Shown piece by piece: positions 1 to 5,221 of a stretch of DNA of 5,221 nucleotides; position 1 is the stretch's first letter; each line of letters begins with the position of its first letter. The notes beneath the pieces are model-generated. The model was not told where the DNA came from. It ran no database searches and saw only the letters and a program-made list of their open reading frames with translations. The position numbers were made by a program, and so were the translations under genes. The DNA comes from Hyphomicrobiales bacterium (GTDB lineage: Bacteria > Pseudomonadota > Alphaproteobacteria > Parvibaculales > Parvibaculaceae): positions 1-5,221 of the forward strand of contig JAATFR010000413.1 in assembly GCA_015655095.1 (NCBI GenBank), given 5' to 3'.

Positions 1-857
1 CCGGCCCGCGCGAAGACATGCCGGAGTGGCTGAAAAAGATCGCCACGCCGCCCCTGTTTGCCGATCCCGACAGTATCGCGACGGTGAACCACCGGGTCGG
101 CGTCTCCCTCGGTCAGGTGATATTCACCCCCGAAGATACGCAGGTCCGCCAGCCGATTTACACGGATCGCTCCTATTCGGCCTGGACTCACCTCACCTTC
201 TCGCTGCTGAGTGTGCGCACCACGGCGCTGGGCTCGGCCTGGCAGGATCGCTGGAACCTCGACGTCGGCATGGTCGGCCCCGCCGCTATGGGGCGGCAGG
301 TGCAGAACGAGTTTCACCACCTGGTCGGTGTGGATACAACCAAGGGCTGGGACAACCAGATCAAGACCGAGCCGGGCCTTAACCTCACTTTCGAGCGAGC
401 CTGGCGCTCCAGCGTCTTCGATACGCCGCAGATTCTGGGCATGGGCACCGATTTTATTCCCTACGGCATGGTTGCGCTCGGCAATATCTCGACCCTCGCG
501 GGCGTGGGCGGCACCTTCCGCATCGGCCCCAATCTGCCGGATGATTTCGGCCCCACCCGCATCTATCCCGGCATCGGCGGTTCGGACTGGTTTCACACCT
601 CGAAAGGCTTCAGCTGGTATTTTTTCGGCGGCTTTGAAGGCCGTGCGGTCGCCCGCGATATTTTCCTCGACGGCAACACTTTTCGCGACAGCATGAGCGT
701 GGACAAGAAACCGCTGGTCGGCGATCTGCGCGCCGGCGTCGTGGTCGTGCTGGGCCGGGCGCGGTTGAGTTTCACACAGGTTTTCCGCTCGGAAGAGTTC
801 CGCGGACAAGATGGCCCCGATCAATTTGGTTCGCTATCGCTCAGTCTGGCGCTATAA
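1..857 (+). CDS. Lipid A deacylase LpxR family (DUF2219) outer-membrane protein, 5'-truncated by window edge
   Basis: The reading frame is open to the left edge (frame of base 3) and ends with TAA at 855-857. The first ATG at 18 is therefore probably internal, and the signal peptide and first barrel strands lie outside the window. Numbering from that ATG, family-like blocks are GQVIFTPED (32-40), a DRSYSAW turn (50-56), QNEFHHLVG (96-104), KGWDNQIKTE (109-118) and a glycine-rich, aromatic C-terminal half with alternating beta-strand residues. Characterised LpxR enzymes are Ca2+-dependent outer-membrane beta-barrels that remove the 3'-acyloxyacyl group of lipid A. Their active site uses a His, for which His100 is the candidate, plus an N-terminal Asn-Asp pair that would fall in the missing part. 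The protein ends in Leu rather than the usual terminal aromatic of outer-membrane proteins. Family membership is fairly sure. Enzymatic activity is inferred from the family only. Confidence 0.82.
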   Translation, partial: GPREDMPEWLKKIATPPLFADPDSIATVNHRVGVSLGQVIFTPEDTQVRQPIYTDRSYSAWTHLTFSLLSVRTTALGSAWQDRWNLDVGMVGPAAMGRQVQNEFHHLVGVDTTKGWDNQIKTEPGLNLTFERAWRSSVFDTPQILGMGTDFIPYGMVALGNISTLAGVGGTFRIGPNLPDDFGPTRIYPGIGGSDWFHTSKGFSWYFFGGFEGRAVARDIFLDGNTFRDSMSVDKKPLVGDLRAGVVVVLGRARLSFTQVFRSEEFRGQDGPDQFGSLSLSLAL

Positions 858-858
858 A
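830..858 (+). promoter_or_regulatory. Weak candidate promoter for the acyl-CoA synthetase gene
   Basis: A TATAAA hexamer (853-858) overlaps the stop codon of the LpxR-like gene and matches the -10 consensus at five of six positions. Seventeen bases upstream is TTCGCT (830-835), which matches the -35 consensus only at three positions. Transcription would start near 865, leaving a leader of roughly 45 nt before the ATG at 912. The gap to the next gene is only 54 nt and has no visible terminator hairpin, so co-transcription with the upstream gene is equally possible. This is a motif-based inference and is weak. Confidence 0.25.
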
Positions 859-898
859 CGCCTCTGAACGAAATCAAAAAATAACAAGGCCAAAATTC

Positions 899-903
899 AG
901 GGA
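899..903 (+). promoter_or_regulatory. Ribosome binding site of the acyl-CoA synthetase gene
   Basis: AGGGA lies 8 nt before the ATG at 912. It favours that codon over a second in-frame ATG at 921 (Met4). Confidence 0.5.
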
Positions 904-911
904 ACGAAACC

Positions 912-2372
912 ATGACAGTCATGCCGATCGGGCGGATTCCCGCCTTTTGGGCTGAGCGCAACCCGGATGCGCCCGCACTCAGCCATGAAGGCGAAACCAT
1001 CACACGAGAGGCTTTCGAGCGCCGCACAAACCGCCTCGCCCGTGCCTATGAGGCGCTGGGTGTCCGTGAGGGCGATCTGGTCACCATCGGCCTGCCCAAT
1101 GGCATCGAATTTTTCGAGGCCTGCTTTGCCACATGGAAGCTTGGCGCGACGCCCCAGCCGATTTCAGCCCGCCTGCCCCGCATCGAGCGCGAGATGATCG
1201 TCGAGGTCGGCAACCCTCGTCTGGTCGTGGGTGTGCCGCAGGGCACCCATGGCGATACGATCTGCCTGCCCATCGGTTTCACACCCGATCCGGCCCTTTC
1301 CGATGAGCCGCTGCCGGAGCGGATTTCGCAGTACTGGAAAGCCCCGACCTCAGGCGGCTCCACAGGCCGTCCCAAAATCATCGTCTCCAATGATCCCGGC
1401 CTGTTCGATCCGATGGAAAAGGCGCTCCAGATGGAAATCGGCCGCACCCAGCTCGTGCCTGGTCCGCTTTACCATAATGGCCCCTTCTCCTTCTCGATGC
1501 GCGGCTTCTGCTCCGGCAACCACATCATCATCATGACCCGCTTCGATGCCGAGGAAACGCTGGGTTTGCTTGCGAACCATAAGGTCGACTGGGTCAATCT
1601 CGTGCCGACCATGATGCACCGCATCTGGAATCTGCCCGCTGAAACCCGCAACAAATATGATCTCTCGTCACTGCGCATCGTCCTCCATCTGGCTGCGCCC
1701 TGCCCCGCATGGCTCAAGGAGGAGTGGATCAACTGGCTCGGGCCCGCCCGCATTCATGAACTTTATGGCGGCACTGAAGCGCAGGGCTTCACCTGGATCA
1801 CCGGCGAGGAATGGCTTCAGCACAAGGGCTCGGTCGGCCGCATCGGAGCAGGCTCACAGGTCAGGATCGTCGATGAGGCGGGCAATATCCTGCCAACGGG
1901 CGAGATCGGGGAAGTCTTTTTTATGCCCGACAGGGGCCCCGGCAGCACCTACCATTATATCGGCGCAACGCCCAAACAGATCGATGGCGGCTGGGAATCC
2001 ATCGGCGATGTCGGCTGGCTCGATGAGGATGGATATCTTTATCTCGCAGACCGCCACACCGACATGATCCTGAGCGGGGGCGCGAACATCTATCCAGCCG
2101 AAATCGAGGCCGCGATCGAAGCCTTTCCCGGCATCCGCTCCTCCTGCGTCATCGGCATCCCGGACGAGGACATGGGCAATCTTGTCCACGCCATCATTGA
2201 TGTGCCGGAACCCATCGACACCGAAGCTCTCGCCAGCCATCTGGCCGAGCGTCTGGTTCGCTACAAGATTCCGCGCACCTTCGAATATGTGAGCGAGCCC
2301 CTGAGGGACGATGCGGGCAAGGTGCGCCGTTCGCAACTCCGCAAGGAACGGATCGGGACAGAGGCTTCCTAA
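912..2372 (+). CDS. AMP-forming acyl-CoA synthetase (acid-CoA ligase, bile-acid-CoA-ligase-like)
   Basis: This is a complete 486-residue member of the ANL adenylating superfamily, which activates a carboxylic acid through an acyl-AMP to an acyl-CoA thioester. The N-terminal domain carries the ATP-binding loop PTSGGSTGRPK (145-155), a PGPLYHNGPF segment (183-192), and the YGGTE motif (285-289). Asp366 in the IGDVGWLDEDGYLYLADR stretch should bind the ribose. Arg381 and the following hinge lead into SGGANIYPAEIE (388-399) and the C-terminal lid, where Lys470 in DDAGKVRR is the expected catalytic lysine. All core residues are present, so the enzyme should be active. The loop differs from the common SGTTGxPK and resembles proteins labelled bile-acid or related CoA ligases; this resemblance is from memory. 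The substrate is not determinable from sequence; a bulky or long-chain acid is plausible. There is no signal peptide, so it is cytoplasmic. The gene follows the LpxR-like gene by 54 nt and its TAA overlaps the end of the convergent kup gene. Confidence 0.92.
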   Translation: MTVMPIGRIPAFWAERNPDAPALSHEGETITREAFERRTNRLARAYEALGVREGDLVTIGLPNGIEFFEACFATWKLGATPQPISARLPRIEREMIVEVGNPRLVVGVPQGTHGDTICLPIGFTPDPALSDEPLPERISQYWKAPTSGGSTGRPKIIVSNDPGLFDPMEKALQMEIGRTQLVPGPLYHNGPFSFSMRGFCSGNHIIIMTRFDAEETLGLLANHKVDWVNLVPTMMHRIWNLPAETRNKYDLSSLRIVLHLAAPCPAWLKEEWINWLGPARIHELYGGTEAQGFTWITGEEWLQHKGSVGRIGAGSQVRIVDEAGNILPTGEIGEVFFMPDRGPGSTYHYIGATPKQIDGGWESIGDVGWLDEDGYLYLADRHTDMILSGGANIYPAEIEAAIEAFPGIRSSCVIGIPDEDMGNLVHAIIDVPEPIDTEALASHLAERLVRYKIPRTFEYVSEPLRDDAGKVRRSQLRKERIGTEAS

Positions 2373-4273
2373 ACTGCGGCCTTCGTGCCCAGCTCAACGA
2401 CCCGGTTCGGCGGCAGTCCAAAAAACTCCGTCGGACCGAGAGCATAATCCGTCAACAGAATGAACAGCCGCGATTGCCAGCGCGGCATGGCTGAAGGCTT
2501 GGCGGGCACCAGCGTCTGGCGGCTGACAAAATAGCTGGTTTCCATAGGTGGAAATTCAAGACCATAAGGACGGCATCGCACCAGTTGCTGGGGCACGTCA
2601 ACCGTCTGCATGAAGCCATGGCGGATCTCGATCCGGGCAAAGCCATTATCCAGTATTTCGACCTTCAACATCTCGTCCAGCGGCACGCGCGGGCTGTCCT
2701 CGACACTGACGCGCAGCATCGCCACGCGCTGATGCAGCACCTGATTGTGCTTGAGATTGTGCAGCAGCGCGGTCGGCACGGAATCGAGATCGGCGGTCAG
2801 GAATACGGCAGCGCCCTTGACGCGCGGTATCTTCTGATCCGACAGGCGCTCGATGAAGGAGCGCAGCGGCACGGCGCCGTTGAGGAAGCGGCGGGCGAGA
2901 ATCTGGCGGCCCCGCCACCATGTCCGCATCACCATGAACATCAGGATGCCGATCATGATGGGCAGCCAGCCGCCCTGCTCGACCTTGACCAGATTGGGAA
3001 TGAGAAACGAGAAATCGAGAAAGGCGAAAGCGCCGCAGAGCGCGATGGCGGGCAGGAAGCCCCAGCCCTTGATCCGGCGCACCACGACGAAAAACAGGAA
3101 GGTGGTGAGCACCATGGTGCCGGTGACCGCCACACCATAAGCCGCGCCCAGATTGGCCGAACTCTTGAACGTGAGCACGGTCGCCAGCACGCCCAGCATC
3201 AGCGCGGTGTTGACCTGCGGCACGAACACCTGCCCCACCTCCGATGCCGACGTATGAAGCACGCGCAGGCGCGGCAGCCAGCCAAGCTCAACCGCCTGAC
3301 TGGTCATCGAGAAAGCCCCTGAAATGACCGCCTGCGAGGCGATGATGGCGGCCAGGGTGGCGAGTCCGACCATGGGCAAGCGCAACACCTCGGGCACCAG
3401 CAGGAAAAAGGGGTTGGCGATCGCGGCGGGATCGGCCAGCAGCAGCGCGCCCTGCCCGAAATAATTGAGAGCAAGCGCGGGCCAGACCATGGCAAACCAG
3501 ACCCGCCGGATCGTATTGCGGCCGAAATGGCCCATGTCGGCATAAAGCGCCTCAGCGCCGGTGACGGACAGCACCACCGCGCCAAGGAGTTCGAAGGGTG
3601 CGATGTGGCCGCTGAACAGGAGCCGAACGCCATAAACGGGATTGAGCGCCTTCAATACCACCGGATTGTTGACGATGCCATAAATGCCCAGGGCCGCGAT
3701 GGCGATGAACCAGGCGATCATGATCGGCCCGAACCAAGCCCCTATCCCCGCCGTGCCGCGCTTCTGGGCCAGGAACAGAACGACCAGCAGGACGGCGGCG
3801 ATCGGCGTCGCGCTCTGGTCCAGAACCGGGGAAATAACATGAAGGCCCTCGACCGCCGAAAGCACGGAAATCGCGGGCGTCAGCACCCCGTCGCCATAAA
3901 ACAGTGCCGCGCCCAGCATCCCCGCAGCGATGATGACGGTGGCGGAGGGCCGCGTGGCGCCTTTTCCCTTGCGCGCGATGATGGCGGCAAGCGCCATCGC
4001 CGCAAGGGCGAGCACGCCACCCTCACCCTTGTTGTCGGCGCGCATGACAAAGATGACGTATTTGACCATCACCACCAGCGTCAGGGCCCAGAATACCAGT
4101 GAAAGAATGCCCAGCACGCTGGCCTCACCGGCTTTCAGCCCCACCACCGGATCAAAACATTGGCGGATCGTATAGAGCGGGCTTGTGCCAATATCGCCAA
4201 AGACGACCCCGATGGCCGCAGCATGAAGAGCAAGCCCTTTACTCGGCTGCTCCCGGGACGAGACGATGCTCAA
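2369..4273 (-). CDS. kup: Kup family K+ uptake transporter (K+:H+ symporter)
   Basis: Kup proteins are inner-membrane, low-rate K+ importers thought to run with protons. About 12 hydrophobic segments fill residues 15-450, followed by a hydrophilic cytoplasmic C-terminal domain of about 180 residues. Family signatures, numbered from the chosen start, are GVVFGDIGTSPLYT (22-35, with Asp27), ADNKGEGG (79-86), FYGDG (125-129, Asp128 where E. coli Kup has Glu), TGAEALYADMGHFG (238-251, Glu241), NLGAAYGVAVTGTM (374-387) and the C-terminal PPNRVVELGTK. Length is 634 residues, close to E. coli Kup (622). I chose the TTG at 4273 because GGAGG lies 8 nt upstream. An in-frame TTG at 4297 would add 8 residues but has no ribosome binding site, and the next upstream codons lead to a TGA. 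The stop is TAG at 2369-2371. Family assignment is near certain. The exact start is the only real doubt. Confidence 0.96.
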   Translation of the reverse strand: MSIVSSREQPSKGLALHAAAIGVVFGDIGTSPLYTIRQCFDPVVGLKAGEASVLGILSLVFWALTLVVMVKYVIFVMRADNKGEGGVLALAAMALAAIIARKGKGATRPSATVIIAAGMLGAALFYGDGVLTPAISVLSAVEGLHVISPVLDQSATPIAAVLLVVLFLAQKRGTAGIGAWFGPIMIAWFIAIAALGIYGIVNNPVVLKALNPVYGVRLLFSGHIAPFELLGAVVLSVTGAEALYADMGHFGRNTIRRVWFAMVWPALALNYFGQGALLLADPAAIANPFFLLVPEVLRLPMVGLATLAAIIASQAVISGAFSMTSQAVELGWLPRLRVLHTSASEVGQVFVPQVNTALMLGVLATVLTFKSSANLGAAYGVAVTGTMVLTTFLFFVVVRRIKGWGFLPAIALCGAFAFLDFSFLIPNLVKVEQGGWLPIMIGILMFMVMRTWWRGRQILARRFLNGAVPLRSFIERLSDQKIPRVKGAAVFLTADLDSVPTALLHNLKHNQVLHQRVAMLRVSVEDSPRVPLDEMLKVEILDNGFARIEIRHGFMQTVDVPQQLVRCRPYGLEFPPMETSYFVSRQTLVPAKPSAMPRWQSRLFILLTDYALGPTEFFGLPPNRVVELGTKAAV

Positions 4274-4281
4274 CAGTCCAG

Positions 4282-4286
4282 CCTCC
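4282..4286 (-). promoter_or_regulatory. Ribosome binding site deciding the kup start
   Basis: On the minus strand GGAGG is followed by an 8-nt spacer and then TTG (4273-4271). Upstream of the other in-frame TTG (4297) the minus strand reads pyrimidine-rich CCTCCCG, which cannot pair with the anti-Shine-Dalgarno. The site therefore supports the shorter protein. Confidence 0.65.
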
Positions 4287-4309
4287 GGCTGTCGCAAACG
4301 GGAGGCAAA

Positions 4310-4338
4310 GGGATACGCAACAGGTCACGGCGGGTCAA
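4310..4338 (-). promoter_or_regulatory. Candidate promoter of kup
   Basis: Read on the minus strand, TTGACC (4338-4333) matches the -35 consensus at five of six positions. After a 17-nt spacer comes TATCCC (4315-4310), which keeps the TAT of the -10 box. Initiation would fall near 4303, giving a leader of about 30 nt to the TTG at 4273. A start at 4297 would leave only a few leader bases, so this promoter also favours the shorter kup product. This is based on motif and spacing only. Confidence 0.4.
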
Positions 4339-4384
4339 GCTACCCATATCGCGCGTTGTCGAGGCCCCAACCCCTCTGGTAGAG

Positions 4385-4414
4385 CAACAGTACAGTAACT
4401 TCAAATCAACAGTA
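4385..4414. repeat. CAACAGTA direct repeats upstream of the crotonase gene (possible operator)
   Basis: Two identical octamers CAACAGTA start at 4385 and 4407, 22 bp apart, which is about two helical turns. Between them a third ACAGTA (4392-4397) overlaps the first by one base, forming ACAGTACAGTA. The core CAACAG recurs at 4318 and at 4271, where its complement spans the kup start codon. The cluster lies 20-50 bp before the crotonase ATG, in the most AT-rich part of the divergent region. Same-face spacing would suit a DNA-binding regulator, but no regulator gene is visible in the window and the repeats are short. The rest of 4287-4434 holds no ORF, no RNA gene and no strong hairpin, and I could not place a convincing promoter for the rightward gene. 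Confidence 0.4.
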
Positions 4415-4422
4415 TAGCCCCG

Positions 4423-4430
4423 AGGGAGGA
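4423..4430 (+). promoter_or_regulatory. Strong ribosome binding site of the crotonase-family gene
   Basis: AGGGAGGA sits 4 nt before the ATG at 4435, with GGAGG at 4425-4429 (5-nt spacing). This fixes the start codon and suggests efficient translation. Confidence 0.75.
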
Positions 4431-4434
4431 TACC

Positions 4435-5221
4435 ATGTCCGCAGAATCGAAAGCCGGCGACGAACCCATCATTCTGGTCGAGAAAAAGGGTGAAATCGCC
4501 CTTGTGACCCTCACTCGCCCCAGGGCGATGAATGCGCTCTCCCGGCCGCTGCGCCCCGCCATCGCCGATACTTTCGAGGCGCTGGAGGCCGATCCCGCCG
4601 TCCGTGTGGTCGTGCTGACGGGGGCGGGCAAGGCGTTTTGCGCAGGCCTTGACCTCAAGGAACTGGGGCAGGACGCCAGCGCGGCGGGCGGGGAAGCGGC
4701 GGGTGGCGTCAACGCCACCATCAACGACAAGGACCCAGTTACCTCCATCAACCGCTTCTCCGGCCCGGTCATCGGCGCCATCAATGGCGTTGCCATCACC
4801 GGCGGTTTTGAGCTGGCGCTTGCCTGCGACGTGCTGATCTGCGCGCCCGAGGCCCGCTTCGCCGACACCCATGGCCGGGTCGGCATTCTGCCGGGCTGGG
4901 GCCTGTCGCAGAAACTGTCGCGGGCCATCGGCCTCTATCGCGCCAAGGAACTGTCGCTGACGGGCAATTTCCTGTCCGCCGCACAGGCCGCCGAATGGGG
5001 CCTCGTCAACCGGGTGGTGCCCGCCGGCGAGCTTGTCACCACCAGCCTCAGGCTGGCGGAAGACATGCTGACCCTCGTGCCGGAATGCCTGACCGGCTAC
5101 AAGAGCCTGATCAATGAGGGCTTTGCCCAGTGCTTCGGCGATGCGCTTGCCACCGAAAAGCGCGTTTCCGGCGCGGCCAACAAAGCCGTCTCCTCATCGG
5201 CCATCGAGGAGCGGCGCGAAG
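4435..5221 (+). CDS. Enoyl-CoA hydratase/isomerase (crotonase) family protein, 3'-truncated by window edge
   Basis: The frame runs from ATG 4435 off the right edge, with 262 residues visible. Crotonase-fold enzymes act on acyl-CoA thioesters in the cytoplasm, mostly by hydrating or isomerising enoyl-CoAs. The first oxyanion-hole block is AFCAGLDL (67-74), and the second is INGVAITGGFELALACD (116-132), whose Glu126 aligns with catalytic Glu144 of rat crotonase. The block RFADTHGRVGILPGWG (141-155) places His146 where Glu164 normally sits, so standard two-Glu hydration is doubtful. An Ala/Gly-rich insert (81-91) lies in the flexible active-site loop. The C-terminal trimerisation helices are largely present (197-262). 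The visible length already equals a typical hydratase (about 260), so only a short tail should be missing. It is divergent from kup and has its own strong ribosome binding site. It may cooperate with the acyl-CoA synthetase encoded at 912-2372. Fold assignment is very sure. The exact reaction is open. Confidence 0.93.
   Translation, partial: MSAESKAGDEPIILVEKKGEIALVTLTRPRAMNALSRPLRPAIADTFEALEADPAVRVVVLTGAGKAFCAGLDLKELGQDASAAGGEAAGGVNATINDKDPVTSINRFSGPVIGAINGVAITGGFELALACDVLICAPEARFADTHGRVGILPGWGLSQKLSRAIGLYRAKELSLTGNFLSAAQAAEWGLVNRVVPAGELVTTSLRLAEDMLTLVPECLTGYKSLINEGFAQCFGDALATEKRVSGAANKAVSSSAIEERRE

Noticed and set aside
26..696. Alternative + frame ORFs overlapping the LpxR-like gene (26-382, 211-696)
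   Set aside because: They are out-of-frame readings of the same GC-rich DNA with Arg/Pro/Ala-biased composition and no domain signal.
1046..2445. Minus-strand ORFs opposite the acyl-CoA synthetase (1046-1447, 1469-1753, 1854-2336, 2194-2445)
   Set aside because: They are antisense shadows of a gene with all ANL superfamily motifs, and none has a plausible domain.
2585..3322. Long + strand ORF (245 codons) opposite kup
   Set aside because: It is rich in His, Arg, Gln and Glu with no recognisable domain, and it lies antisense to clearly conserved Kup sequence. Such open frames are normal on the opposite strand of GC-rich genes. The same applies to 3527-4102 (+).
4361..4384. Possible hairpins GAGG..CCTC and CTCT-GGT-AGAG
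   Set aside because: Stems are only 4 bp and no T-run follows, so there is no support for a terminator or riboswitch.
4376..4416. tRNA-like string: TGGTAGAGCAAC resembles a tRNA D-arm and TTCAAATC resembles a T-loop
   Set aside because: The D-stem lacks its GCTC partner, the two elements are only about 14 nt apart, leaving no room for an anticodon arm, and no acceptor stem pairs. It is most likely coincidence, although a degraded tRNA fragment cannot be wholly excluded.
4270..4872. Minus-strand ORFs (4270-4872 and 4401-4928) opposite the crotonase gene
   Set aside because: The + strand frame encodes unmistakable crotonase motifs in this region, and the antisense products show no family features.

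Overview
The window is a GC-rich bacterial chromosomal segment. Its coding style, its codon use and the mix of an outer-membrane lipid A deacylase, a Kup transporter and acyl-CoA catabolism genes suggest a Gram-negative alphaproteobacterium. A sphingomonad such as Novosphingobium or Sphingobium is my best guess. This is inferred from resemblance to known protein families, because no rRNA or other marker gene is present.

Layout from left to right: (1) the 3' part of a LpxR/DUF2219-family outer-membrane beta-barrel gene on the + strand, cut by the left edge (1-857); (2) after a 54-nt gap, a complete AMP-forming acyl-CoA synthetase gene on the + strand (912-2372); (3) a Kup potassium transporter gene on the - strand, converging tail-to-tail with the synthetase gene and overlapping it by 4 bp (2369-4273, start revised from a further-upstream TTG at 4297); (4) a divergent intergenic region of about 160 bp with a plausible kup promoter and a cluster of CAACAG(TA) direct repeats; (5) an enoyl-CoA hydratase/isomerase (crotonase) family gene on the + strand with a strong ribosome binding site, cut by the right edge (4435-5221).

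The synthetase and the crotonase-family enzyme could act in one pathway: activation of a carboxylic acid to its CoA thioester, then processing of an enoyl-CoA intermediate. The synthetase resembles the enzymes often labelled bile-acid or long-side-chain acid CoA ligases. The kup gene between them is a housekeeping K+ importer on the opposite strand and has no obvious functional link. Almost all of the window is coding and no mobile element, CRISPR array or RNA gene was found. The content is fairly ordinary. The points most worth a second look are the His in place of the second catalytic Glu of the crotonase-family protein, the atypical ATP-binding loop of the synthetase, the kup start site, and the repeat cluster between kup and the crotonase gene.
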